DNA from: Cryptomeria japonica
Taxonomy: Eukaryota; Streptophyta; Pinopsida; Cupressales; Cupressaceae
Direction: 5' to 3'
DNA: 64,000 nucleotides
NCBI RefSeq assembly: GCF_030272615.1
Contig: NW_026729140.1
Location: 113,340 to 177,339, forward strand
In this document: positions 12,042-23,079 of the stretch, one piece after another
Numbering within the stretch: the stretch's first letter is position 1
Layout: the number at the start of each line of letters is the position of its first letter
The notes under the pieces: model-generated
Databases searched by the model: none
The model's input: only the letters and a program-made list of their open reading frames with translations
What the model was told of the DNA's origin: nothing
Made by a program: the position numbers and the translations under genes

Positions 12042-12830
12042 ACTAACTGCCAGAACGAATCTTAACTAGACAAGCGCTTTTCTTTTACAATTGAAGGAGG
12101 GAAAGCTGGGTGAATGGATATAGATAATGGAAGTATATCGTATTTATAGAGACATACAACGGAGTGCAAGGGTTTGAATGGTTCAATATTCAAATTCGCT
12201 CAAGAAAGGTGATATTCAAAGTAAAACAATGACGCGTTGAAGAGGCAAACAAGGCAAAAGGACTTTTCTGGTCTTCAAATATTATTTTATTAAGCAAGAG
12301 TGGCTTTTCTTGGACCAAATATTAAAAATTCTCTTATATATTTGTTTTGACGTTTTCTACTTCAAAATTGATATTATTCAATAGTTCATGTGTTTTTGAT
12401 AAAGACAGGAAGTTTATTGAAAACAGGATTTTGGTGCATTGCAAAAGAGGTGGATGAAGAAGGAAAAAAAGAAAGAAATCTTAAGGCTCAAGGTTAGGCT
12501 CCGCCTTATTCATATGAGAGTTGATGATGTACATGTCCATCACAAGTCCTCTGCACAGTGGTCAGAGTTCGTTATCTTAGCGCCCACGTGATCTGGATGT
12601 GTGATAGTCGATGACACAAATGTTTTGACCAATTGATTATCTAACGGTATTTGCTTACCAATTGTAAGTCAACAGCTCACCAAGATGTCATGCTGCCCTA
12701 TGTCTTTTTCCAGCTTCAAAAGTTAGAATAGATATTATGCAGATGTAAAACTGTTATAATGTAATTTTATTTATTTATTTTGTAGTGGCTAAGTTATTAT
12801 TGATTGTATAGTTCTTCTTTCGGTTGATCC
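12042..12830 (-). promoter_or_regulatory. Upstream block of the intact peptide gene, shared with the chimeric gene
   Basis: Collinear with 29584-30960 apart from a promoter duplication and a foldback insertion in that copy. Shared phrases include GGTGATATTC, AAGGACTTTTCTGGTCTTC and GCTCAAGGTTA. A CCACGTGA (G-box core) near 12586 is present here but altered in the other copy. Conservation over about 0.8 kb reflects common descent; function is inferred only for the TATA region. Confidence 0.65.
12141..12151 (-). promoter_or_regulatory. TATA box of the intact peptide gene
   Basis: The minus strand reads TCTATAAATAC, a near-consensus plant TATA box, 100 bp upstream of the ATG. The same element is present in the chimeric copy at about 29804-29814, while the corresponding stretch is missing from the copy at 62544. 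Confidence 0.65.
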
Positions 12831-13109
12831 ACCTCATGTGGAATATTTTACTATTTCTCCTACCTACCACTCCCTATCCTTACATCTCATTGAGCCACAT
12901 GTCATCATTGTGTGCTCTATTTTCACTTAGCCTTGCCTTTATAACAAGGATTATCATACATTGTATGTAATTCTTGATGATCCAGTGGATATCTTTTGCA
13001 TCTTGATAGGAATACAGTTTATTTTTTTCACAATATTCTATCTCTCTTATTATTGTGCTATCTATTTGTCTCTTTGATTTGGTTGCTTCAAGCATAATCT
13101 CACACAAAC
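12831..13109. other. Unassigned spacer
   Basis: A 75-codon frame (12880-13107, minus) is of unknown nature and not called. The spacer joins the minus-strand gene block to the plus-oriented locus flank that starts at about 13110. Confidence 0.4.
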
Positions 13110-14465
13110 AATCATCTTACATGTGGCTAAAGGCTAAAACACAAAGATAAAGGGAAAGATATTTCCACCAACAAACCCCACATTAGTGTTACAAACTTTT
13201 GCACATTGATAAGTTTCTCACTTTCATATGATTAAGAAGGAACCTAACCTTGAGCCTTAAGTTTTGTTTTTTTTTTTTCTATTTTTTTTTAGGTTTATTT
13301 ATCCTAAGGAACAATCAAATATAAATGTAGTAACCACATGATAAACAATAGACCAATTGATAATTTACTTGAAATTGTGGAGATGGTTGCATAGTGCTAT
13401 AATTGTACAAGCAACATTACATTAATTTGGCATGTGACAAAGAACTAGATACCTGTAGTAGCACATGCACAACATAAGAAAGTCTTAATTGATTTCAATT
13501 AGTTTCTTGAAAGATATTATTAACAAAATATCACAATGCAAAGGAGATAGTATAGAGTTCATTAAATCAAATTGTGTATAGCTAATTTGTACTTTATAGC
13601 ATGAAGCTCATCACATCATGACAAAAAATAGAGTAGGGAAACCTTCAAATATAACTGCAATGTATTTTAATAATTCAAGGAGCTTCATCATTCAGGTTAA
13701 ACTAACCTACATGTTTCACTAAATATCAAATGTTGGGACATCTCATGGGTGATGTGGGTCATGCCTAAAGCTTGGTTCAAATGTTTAATGACATTTGGAT
13801 TTTATTGGAAAGTAGTTATAAGAGACTAAAAAGGTCAATGCTTAGAAGATTAACATAAAGGAGTTAGACTTACGAGTTTGTGACCAATTTGGATCTAGTT
13901 TTAATATTTGCATGTAAGCTTGTAATAAGTATGTAGCCTCTCTGAGCCAATCTATAATGTACATGTAACAAGAAAATACACAATTGTTAATTATTTTGTT
14001 ATTTTGAAGATGAAAGAGATTTTTCTTCTATTTATGATAATTTTGTCATGTTAACTCTCACCAGTGTGATTGGATAGTCCTTTTCTTGAACCCTCCATCC
14101 ATGATTCAATGACATTAGGGTTTAGGTGAAGCACAACACTAACTGATTCATCACTAATTGTAAAACATTAACCTTTAAATATTTAACACCCCAATTCTTC
14201 TAGTGTCAAATTGTTTACACAAATAGGTTCCATCTATTTTTAAGAATTTCAATGTCCTTATATCTAGCAACATCCTTGAAATGATTGGTTAGGATACCCA
14301 TCATTAATAGATTTTTTAATTTCCTTGACACTCAAGGGAACTCGTCCAATGTCTACTTTGACTATGACATTCTCAAAGATTGATATAGTATCGGATTAAC
14401 CTATTATTGGTTGGCATAGAATTTAAAAAATTCTCAAGAATCTAAATTTACTAGTTGATAAGAAG
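13110..14465. repeat. Peptide-locus flank, third copy, left part (interrupted by the Gypsy element)
   Basis: Matches 7500-8835 in order and content. It is cut at 14465 inside GATAAGAAG and resumes at 57873 with AGAAGCACAAATAC, so the two parts formed one uninterrupted locus before the Gypsy insertion. Confidence 0.88.
14461..14465. repeat. Target-site duplication AGAAG, left side of the Gypsy element
   Basis: AGAAG directly precedes the TG of the left LTR and also directly follows the CA of the right LTR (57873-57877). The empty site in the paralogous locus near 8828 has a single AGAAG, as expected. Confidence 0.8.
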
Positions 14466-15913
14466 TGTAAGTGGGAAAAGCGGTTCAATGAAATCCAAAA
14501 TGTGAAAATATTCAAAGACTTGCCCACACACCCATGGTACTCTTGGTGCATGTTATGGAGCCATGAGGAATGACTCAACTTCTCAACGAGTGTTCCATGG
14601 TTCTATCTCACAAGGTCCCTCAAGCCAATGCCTTTGCTCTCAGATCACTAAGCAAAGTGACTTAGGGATGACAAATGTAAGAACAAGGGATGCTTTTGAT
14701 CGAATTTAGTATGAATGCATCCTATTTATGCATGATTCTATTAAATGAACTAAACTAGATGATAAGATGACAATGTTAGTAAAAATACTATCCTAACATG
14801 ATATACTAGCTATATGATTTAATCTAAGATGATAGAAATACTCTAAAATGATTAATAGATTTATTTCTATTACAAAGAGAGTCTAAATGCTTGTTAAAAT
14901 TAAGTATAAGTATGATGCTAAAGACTTGGATTCTTTTTGAAATGGAGGAATGAGAGCTCTACTTATTGAAGAAACATGGCAATGGATGGTCAGGATTGAA
15001 AGCTATCAATCCATGTTTACAATTCTCACCAATAAAATAGTGACAATTGTCAACATAAGACTGCTTGAGAGGAGAGGTAAGAAGCATTAAATGCTTGAGA
15101 AGACCTCATGGTAACCTTAGAAGGTAAAGGTTAAGGTTAGGTTAAGGTTATCCATTGGATAAAGATTTTACCCAAAGGGTAAACTCTTGTGCAAGGGTTC
15201 AAGGGATAACCATGGTCAAAGAAATGAATGCTTGATGAGACCCCTAGGTTAGATGAGGGTTGAGTTAGGAAAAAAGTCTCTAACCATTCCACAAAGGGTT
15301 AGTTAACCATTAATGGTTTGAAAGACTTTGGGGACAAATTCGTAAGAGTCCTTCCAAATTTGGGGGTTTTCAACAAGTTATCTTGTTGAAGGCATAAAAG
15401 CTTTAATGCCTTTGGAAGACTTTACTCCAAATTTTAGAAGTGACCTCCTCAAATTTAGGGAAAGGGGATAATTGAAGGGTTTAGCTTAATTGATTAGGAT
15501 TAGATAGGTTCTAGGAGAATTTAGGAAGAGGGTTAGGACGCAAGTGGGAGATGTAGGAAAATGCAAGTGGGTGAGGGATAATAAGATTTAATTAAAATAA
15601 ATTGCTTTATTTCATTTTGGTTGCAAGTTGGGGATTTAAATAAATTAGATTTATTTAATTGGGGTGAAGTATTTAATCAAATGTAAATTTAATTAAAAAG
15701 TAGAAAGAAGGAATTTAATTAAATAAAATGATTTATTCAATTAAATGATACAAAAGGCTTAAGTGAATTTAAATAAATAAATTGAATAATTTATTTAATT
15801 AAAATAGAGGAATGTGGGTGATTTAATTAAATTCGATTTAACTAAATAGAGGAATGAGAATAAAAGGAACATTAAATATCATTTAGGAATATGGTCATTT
15901 CTATACATGTACA
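14466..15913 (-). repeat. Left (3') LTR of the Gypsy element
   Basis: Matches 56396-57872 along its length at roughly 95% by eye. It starts TGTAAGTGGGAAAAG and ends ATACATGTACA on the plus strand. The right LTR has an extra stretch of about 27 bp near 56929-56960 made by local duplication of GGTCAGGATTGAA. The left half carries repeated AAGGTTAAGGTTAGG-like sequence and the right half ATTTAATTAAAT-rich sequence. Confidence 0.85.
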
Positions 15914-15927
15914 TTTTGCCCCTCTTT
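15914..15927 (-). other. Polypurine tract next to the 3' LTR
   Basis: The minus strand reads AAAGAGGGGCAAAA directly before the LTR. This is the expected place and composition for the plus-strand primer. Confidence 0.55.
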
Positions 15928-16529
15928 GAAGTGACGTGTGTGCACATGTTGATTCAAAGAAAAAAAAGATGTGTTGGCAAAATTTGATTATGATCATTGT
16001 GATGTCGTATCGAGATGTTCATGTCGTGCCCTAAATTCGATAAATGATGCCCTAGATTTGATAAATGATTTTGATAATGCCCCCTCGGGAGATTAATCAA
16101 AATTTTGAAAATTTGATTCGAGTTGATAAATTTGATTGCATTTTAAAATTTTGTCTATGTTGAATGCGATAATTTGATTTATCTCCCGATAATGATGTTT
16201 GTTAGGGTTAGAAGTACAACCACAAGCAATTTACATGTTCCACCACATAACCCTAAGTTCCATTTACCCCATAAAAGGTAAAAAGTGATTTCTTTTGGAT
16301 CATTTGTGCTTGTTGGCTTTGGAGAAAGTGACAATTGGAGAGAAAGACAAAATGCCGATTCCCTTTGCCTCTCATCGATTCGAGCGCATTCGGATGTATC
16401 GGAGGCCCGCCACGTATGGACCACCAGTAAGTCATCAATTTTTGCCCCTTTTTTCTTTTTGTTTTGTCATTTTTTGTTATGTTTTCTAAATTTTACACGC
16501 GGATTTTCACAGTTTAGCATGTAGGGTTT

Positions 16530-16975
16530 GCACCCTAGTGCATACAAAACAAAGGGTAGTGCGTCGAGTTTTAGCACCTAGGGTAGCATCTAAGTAGGGT
16601 TGGGTAGCACAAAGGGGGGTTAGGGTAGGGCATAGACGTCGTTTAGCACAACGAATTCAGGCTAGCGTGTAGTGGGAAAAGGGTAGCGCATCGGGAAGAC
16701 CTAGCGCATAGGGTTAGCAAGGGGTCGCATGGGTAGGCTAGGCTAGTGCGTAGGTGTCACGTAGCGCATCGGGGTATTTTTGCAGTGCAGGGCTAGATAA
16801 AAATACTGCATGTCAAGTTTTAACGCTTACGGTGTTTTGGGTGGTGTATTGATAGATCAGGGTAGCGCATAGGTGTAGGTTAGCGCTTAGGGTTAATTTG
16901 GTAGTGCATGGAGAATTTTGGATAGCACTTGTCAAGCAGTGTAACGCGTGGATAAAAAATTTCAGCGCATGGGCA
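16530..16975. repeat. Interspersed TAGCGCAT motif array
   Basis: Variants of TAGCGCATAGG (TAGCGCATCGG, TAGTGCGTAGG, TAGCACAA and others) recur every 15-40 bp through this stretch on the plus strand, some apparently decayed by C-to-T or G-to-A change. Copy B keeps the last part (about 41830-41990). The complementary motif recurs at 28280-28540, 54306-54566 and 56045-56290. Confidence 0.7.
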
Positions 16976-17272
16976 GAAAAAATTGGGGAAAATAGGATTC
17001 GATGAGGATTTATGAGATAAAGAAAGATAGGTAGGTGTTGGCTAGTTTTTTCGGGATGGGTGTGATAGTTAGTCTGCGTGTTGTGTGTTTGCTGTCGTTG
17101 TTTTGATAAATTGTTCGATATGAGTTTTGATGTGGGATTTTTGATAGATATCTTGATTTGATTTTCAATGTTTCAAGTTGATGTTGATCTAATATTGATA
17201 TGGATTTGATATGATGTGGATTTGATATGGATTTTTGATTTGATATGAACTTGATTTGATATGCATTGTTTG

Positions 17273-17427
17273 AAGTTGATATAAATGTCAGACTTGAGTT
17301 GTTTTTCAAGTTGATATGGCTGTGGAACTTGAGTTGTTTTTGAAGTTGATATGGCTATGGAACTTGAGTTGTTTTACAAGTTGATGTGACTGTGGAACTT
17401 GAGTTGTTTTTCAAGTTGATATGGATG
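17273..17427. repeat. 35-bp minisatellite in the Gypsy 3' region, copy A
   Basis: AAGTTGATATGGCTGTGG followed by AACTTGAGTTGTTTTT repeats with starts at 17273, 17308, 17343, 17378 and 17413. The flanks contain further degenerate TTGATATG words. Confidence 0.85.
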
Positions 17428-17758
17428 TTTGATAAATTACTTGATTTGATATGCATTATTTCAGGTTGATATGATTTGATACTGATATGGATTTGATATG
17501 ATGTGGAACTTGATTAGATTTTCGATGTTTCAAGTTGATATGAATTTGATTTTGATATGAATTGATTTGATGAGGAAACTGATATTGGACATGTTTTATT
17601 TGTGATAGGAGCAGCTTGGGGTTGTGTAGTCGCGAGAGCGATTTTCGAGACCATGGTCATTGATACCGCGACTGACACAGGCAAACAGGGATATTATTGA
17701 GAGATGTGGACTATCCTCTTTATTAGAGATGCCCTAGTATATCATTAACCAGGGTTTA

Positions 17759-19639
17759 TTGACAGCTTTGGCCAAGAGGTGGCATAGTGACACCAACACC
17801 TTTCATTTGGCTACATGTGAGATTACAGTGACGCTTGAGGATTGCTACCAAATTTTGTGGATTCTCATGGTAGGTGCACTTTTATTGTATGAGCAGACTG
17901 AGGAGGGTGGGACAAAGGCTCTTCGCCAGATTTTGTATGATGAGCATATTTGTGGGGATGAGATGCCATGGCAGGAGTTTATTGATTTAGATTATACTCC
18001 TCTACCATCAGTGTTGGCAGGATTTATAAGTGGCTTCTTATGTCCCGACTGTAGGTCAAAGGGACTGGGAGTAGGATGGGGGTTGGTCTTGGAGGACATG
18101 GTGACACAAGGTCACCGATTTGCATGGGGGTCTGCTATGTTGGCCCACTTATACAAAAACCTTCATTAGGTGGTTTACTTGGGATACAATAGTCTATCAG
18201 CTTGGGTTACACTGCTATAGGTATGGGCACGGAAGCATATTCTCGCAGCTAGGCCACTTGCTGACAAAGATAGGCCAATTGGTTGTGCTTATGCATATGG
18301 ATATAGAGGGATGCTTGTCCAGCGTAAGCTGGGCAAACCGGAGCAGCATTGGAGGCGAGTGCTTGACGATATTGATACGGTCATCTGGAGACCGTATATG
18401 GATTACGAGGTGTGCTTAGAGGATGGGATAAACATGCCTTATGTCTACATGTCTCGATTTTTGATAGGGTGGATGCCCTTTGTTATTGAGAGATTTTTGC
18501 ATAGCTGAGTGTTGCAGCACTATTGACGACAGCAGCGGATACCATAGGGAGGATGCTTGTATGCTCGATGGAGGCAACATGTACCAGAGTGGGGACCCAC
18601 TATTGATAGTGTGGTGGCGGTTGAGGATTTCTTTCACCTAGTCGGCCAGATATGGGACTATGCCTACAGGATAGTGGATGCGGGGATGACTGATGAGTTC
18701 ACAACACTCTTTGCGGCCCATGCTGTGGCCAGGATATCGGATCCCATGGAGATGATTCCCACTTTTGATGATGATGAGTATGAGCAGCCCGAGAGGCTAG
18801 GGATATAGGGAGAGGAGGGAGAGGAGTTGGAAGAGGGAGGTGGGGATGGTGGAGGTGATGATGGTGGAGATGGTGGAGGAGGTGGCTGAGGTCGGTGTGG
18901 GGATAGGGGGAGAGTTGATCAGGGGAGGAGAGGAGATAGAGGTGGAGCTGGTGGTGACAAATGGATACAGGTGGAGAGAGTTGTGTAATGGGCTGTAGAG
19001 GATAGAGGGAGGGGAGATTTGGCTATTGGAGCTAGTGGTGAGGAGAGGGTAGGAGAGGTGATAACAGTTGTGGGAGGGATAGATGATTTTAGACAGTCAA
19101 CACAAAAGTGGAGGTCATATGTTTTACCCCCACCAGCACCAAGGATAGGGAGAGGGACATTGGGTACCACTACACAGGTACCCTTCCAGATTCGAATTCC
19201 TACTCATCGAGAGGATGCGCAGATTAGGTCCTTACAGTTGTTAATGCAACATCTACAGAAACAACTACTGGCACATCAGTGGTAGGTTACACAGCTAACT
19301 ACTGAGCGAGATACAATTTTGGAGCAGTTGGGTTGAGTCGAGGCTCGAGCATATAGCTTGGAGAGAGCAGTGGTGGGTGGCTCGACGAGAGACACCCTGA
19401 GGGAGTTAGCGTATACAGCCAAGGAGGCTAAGTATTACTGACGACATTCTGAGGATGCAGTGCCCAAGGAGTGAAGAGTTCCTAGCTTCACATCGACGAC
19501 ATCTAGGCAATCTAGGCAGATGGGGCCGAGGACAGAGAGTAGAGGTGTGACAGGGCCTACTCGTCAGGATCCACCTAGGGATCTCGGTGCTGGGACATTT
19601 GCTGCGAGACCGTCACCTTTAGGAGATAGTCATACCTGA
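17759..19639 (+). pseudogene. Plant mobile domain (MAIN/MAIL1-like) frame antisense to Gypsy, copy A
   Basis: One plus-strand frame runs about 627 codons to a TGA at 19637-19639 without a net frameshift but with about a dozen in-frame stops. The N-terminal part has the plant mobile domain signature: LLTALAKRWHSDTNTFHL, EITVTLEDCYQIL, DEMPWQEF, then PSVLAGFISGF and, later, DKDRPIGRAYAYGYRG-type and WRRVLDDIDTVIWRPY segments. The C-terminal half is Gly/Asp- and Pro-rich, then a coiled-coil-like stretch. The listed start is the left edge of clear similarity (TTG), not a start codon. Plant mobile domain proteins in the host act in silencing and genome stability; copies inside Mutator-like and Gypsy elements are known. 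Stop 18218-18220 (TAG) is CAG in copy B, so it arose after the duplication. Confidence 0.78.
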
Positions 19640-21082
19640 GAGATGTTGTCTCTATTGTATTTTGATCATTTTGTTGTATTTTTGGAACAGACATGACATA
19701 TTTTGTACTTGATCATTTCTGAGATATATATACGACACCATTTGCTTTGATCCTTATATGATGTTTTTCATGGATGATGCTTTCTATATGATCTTGATGC
19801 TTTTATGATGTTGATGCAATGCTTAGATAGATGTATGTGATTTTATATTTGATGGATGATGAATGATGTATGAGATGTATCTTGTTTATGAGATGTATGA
19901 TAATGATAATGATGTGAGATGTATCTTGAAAATGAGATGTATGATATTGAGAATGACGTGAGATGTATCTTGAAAATGAGATGGATGATATTGATATCCT
20001 GTGAGATGTATCTTGAAAATGAGATGTATGATAATGATAATGATGTGAGATGTATCTTGAAAATGAGATGTATGATAATGATATGCAACTATTTGTAAAA
20101 TGATATGCAACTAATTGATCATCCTCGTTCTACGTTTTGTCATTCCTGCATAGTCACATGTTTTGCTTTCTTTGTGTTGATCATCATTGAGCATTGATTT
20201 GTTGGGATATGTTGAAAATTTATACAAGCATAATGGTATATTTGAACCATAATGACCTGAGAAAAAATTTACATGATTTTTGATTTTGTAAGATGGCACA
20301 AGCGTCGAGGTATAAATGAACCAAGATGACCTAAGAGCGACTTGTGTATAAACAAACAATATTAAACCATTTGTATGCACAAAGTGGAATCATGTCTTCA
20401 GTGATATGCTTTGAATCACGTCTTGAGACAAGTATTTGCACAGTACAAGTGATCGCCTCACAGACAGAAAACTAAAAAATATTGGAGTCCCCATGACTTT
20501 CTCTAGCTTGATGTATTGTTGAGAATATGTAGAGGATCCAATCATTCAAAAAAAGTTCAAGTGCAACAATAGTCAAAACTTCATGCTAGATGCAAACATT
20601 TTATACTCTAGAAAATCATCCATCATGTGTTGTGAATCGTGTTAAGTGATCAATGTTTGTTCTCGTTATTGTTGATTCATATATTGGACATGATTTTCTG
20701 AGTCTGCTGCAAGGTTTGACTTAGGAGGAAATGTTGATCAATGCTACCCGTAGCTAAATTTTCCTCCTGATGTGGATATGTACAGTGATTACAAAGTCAT
20801 GGTGGGATATGATGAAATGATATTTGGATAAACTAGGATAGTGACTACGCTAAGTATGTCCTGGATAGTGTGATAAATGTCGGGCGATGGCTGATATTGC
20901 GTGACTGTGGATATAAAATTTTGAGAGTATAGATAGATAGAGGAGCTGTCCTCTCACAATAACACCTGTTGCCAGGTTTTCACCAGTTGTTTTTATTGTA
21001 CATTTTGCTTTTTATGATTTTTTTATTTTTTTATTTTTTTGCATATTTTTATTTTTTGACTTTTCCATGCATTTAGACTACT
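19640..21082. other. Gypsy spacer between the antisense frame and integrase, copy A
   Basis: Non-coding. It holds the 44-bp minisatellite and, at about 20935-21060, a T-rich stretch just downstream of integrase. An 89-codon open frame at 20111-20380 has no family and is not called. Confidence 0.55.
19868..20110. repeat. 44-bp minisatellite (five units) plus 22-bp repeat, copy A
   Basis: Units contain GAGATGTATCTTGAAAATGA and recur at 44-bp spacing (ATCTTG near 19879, 19923, 19967, 20010, 20054). They are followed by two units of a 22-bp repeat built on GATATGCAACTAATTGTAAA; copy B has three, which explains the change of offset from 25013 to 25035. Confidence 0.85.
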
Positions 21083-22290
21083 CAAGTGTAGTATTTCTTC
21101 AAATGGATGTTGTTAGTTGGTTCGTCGAGCACATCTCCTTCCGAAGTTGTTAGCTGATAGGCATCTGATCCATAGGCTGATATGATGACATAGGGACCTA
21201 ACCAGTTAGATTCCAACTTCCCTTTCTTTTCCCGATCTTGTTGATTTCTAGGTTTTTCTTTGAGTACTAGATCACCTGTTTTAAAAATCCTACGGATGAC
21301 TTTGTAATTCTAACTTTGGCACATACATTGCTGATATGCTTTAAGGTGAGTGTAGGCATGTTGTCTCTTTTCATCTAGAAGTTCTAGCTCTTGCAGTCGG
21401 TTGACTCGATACTCTTCATCTGGAATGAGGCCTTTCAAAGATACTCTGAGAGATGGGATTTCTACCTCCAGGGGTAAAATTTCTTCAGATCCATAAACCA
21501 ATGAATATGACATAGCTCTTGTAGGTGTACAAATGCTAGTTCTATATACCCAAAGTGCTAGATTGAGTTGCATGTGCCAATCTTTTCCTGTGTCATTTAT
21601 TGTTTTCTTGAGGATTTTCAATATGGTTTTGTTGGATGCATCAGCTTGACCATTCCCCTGTGGGTAATAAGGTGTTGAAACGATGTTGGATCTTGAATCG
21701 TTCACATAGTTCTCACACATCCTAGTTTTTGAAAGGTTGTCCATTATCTATGATGATGGAACTTGGAATGCCATATCTACAGATCAGATAATTAAGAATG
21801 AAAGAAGCAATTTGTTTTCCAATTACTGTGGTCATGGGGACTACCTCAATCCATTTGGTAAAATATTTTGTTGCAGTGATAATGAACTTGTGTCTATTTG
21901 AAGATGAAGGGTGTATTTTACCCACTAAGTCCAGTCCCCACTAGCAAAAAGGCCAGGATGTTGTGAATGGTTGCAGTTCCTGTGCTGGTGCATGTATAAG
22001 ATTTCCATGGATTTGGCATTTAGGACATTTCTTTGCAAAATGATAAGAATCCTTTTCCATTCTCAGCCAGTAATATCCCATTCATAGAAGTTTTTTATCA
22101 AGAGTAGGACCACTTGAATGTCTACCGCAGATACCTTCCTGAAGCTCTTGTAAAGTCGAGTCAGATTCATTACGATAAAGGCAACAAAGAAGAGTACCAT
22201 CTAGACCTCGATGGTACAAAGTATCAGCAGTGAGAGTATAATGGGCAGCTTTCCGGATAAAGTTGCATTTTTGGTTTCGAGATAGGTCAA
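21083..22290 (-). pseudogene. Gypsy integrase, copy A, broken
   Basis: Integrase would join element cDNA to the chromosome. Visible parts in order: remains of the His-Cys zinc finger (LQELQEGICGRH, then CPKCQIHG), the core with LDLVGKIHPSS, FIITATKYFTKWIEVVP, IIDNGQPFKN and STPYYPQGNGQADASNK, then the C-terminal LNLALWVYRT and a chromo/GPY-like stretch. The expected catalytic Glu after NGQA is Asp here and in copy B. Frames 21925-21722 and 21744-21310 are offset, marking a frameshift near 21730; several TAG and TGA codons also interrupt the core. Confidence 0.87.
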
Positions 22291-22299
22291 TAGGTAGGA

Positions 22300-22960
22300 T
22301 ATTGTTTTTAAGATAGTCGTATATGGGTCTGTATAACGGAGAGTCAGAACTGGTTAAGGCATAGATAACGTGAGATGCGGAATGGTCATAGGCTGGGGAG
22401 AAAAGTTGCTCTACCAGAAACTCGTAATGACTTTGTTGCTTTGGAATTTGTAGCAGTGAAGCGATAGTAGCCATTGCATCGGCTGTTCTATTGTCAAACC
22501 TTAGCATTTGTTCAAAGGTGATGTGTACAAAATATTGTTTGAAATCATCCACCATTCATTTGTATGGTAGCAGTTTATTGTCTTTTGTCTGATAGTCATC
22601 GTTGATCTGATTGATGACTAGTTGTGAATCTCCGTAGACTTTCAATTCTGTGATTCTCCATTCCACAACCATTTTCATCCCTGTAACCAGTGCCTCATAT
22701 TCAGCAATGTTATTTGTGCATGGAAACATGAGCCTATATGATCTTGGTATGGTGTGCCCGTCAGGAGTGATGAATAGAATGCTAGCGCTTGAGCCATGTT
22801 GAGTGTAGGAACCATCAAAGTATAGGGTCCATTTCTTGGTGGAAATAGCAAGCACATCCCTATCTGGAAATTCAATCTCCATTGGTTGTTTATCCGTTAA
22901 TGGTGCATTGGCTAGTTGATCTACAATCACTTGTCCTTTGATAGCTCATCGCTCTGTGTA
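22300..22960 (-). pseudogene. Second (archaeal-type) RNase H of the Gypsy element, copy A
   Basis: WTLYFDGSYTQHGSSASIL opens an RNase H fold of the type added in Tat elements. The four acidic positions are visible: D in YFDGSY, E in AEYEALVTG, D in VYGDSQLV and D in NRTADAMAT. A TGA at 22556-22558, from a CGA by inference, splits the domain, and a TGA at 22946-22948 upstream is still CGA in copy B. It would degrade RNA in RNA-DNA hybrids during reverse transcription. Confidence 0.85.
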
Positions 22961-23079
22961 GTGGGTATAAAATTCACTGAGAATCATTACCCATTTAGCC
23001 AATCTTCCAGTGAGAGCTGCTTTGCTGAGTAAGTACTTTAAAGGGTCAATTTTTGCTATGAGCTTGATTGTATGAGCTA

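Larger units (their letters stand above)
15928..17758. other. Gypsy 3' untranslated region, distal part, with motif array and 35-bp repeat
   Basis: Non-coding with respect to gag-pol. Contains the TAGCGCAT-type array (16530-16975) and the 35-bp minisatellite (17273-17427). Copy B retains only the part from the equivalent of 16804 onward. Short open frames at 16179-16524 overlap each other on both strands and are not called. Confidence 0.6.

Noticed and set aside
12580-12595. G-box CCACGTGA as a proven regulatory site of the peptide gene
   Set aside because: About 540 bp from the ATG and not conserved in the paralogous promoter; may be chance.
12880-13107. 75-codon minus-strand open frame between peptide blocks
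   Set aside because: No recognisable motif and not conserved in the paralogous loci.
18919-19170. Minus-strand proline-rich frame opposite the plant mobile domain
   Set aside because: Shadow of the plus-strand Gly/Asp-rich region; no stop bias or motif of its own.
17759-19639. Host MAIN/MAIL1 gene interrupted by a transposon
   Set aside because: The frame lies inside the Gypsy element, is duplicated with it, and is flanked on both sides by element sequence.
19843-20110. Two overlapping His/Ser-rich minus-strand frames
   Set aside because: Translations of the 44-bp minisatellite in different frames.
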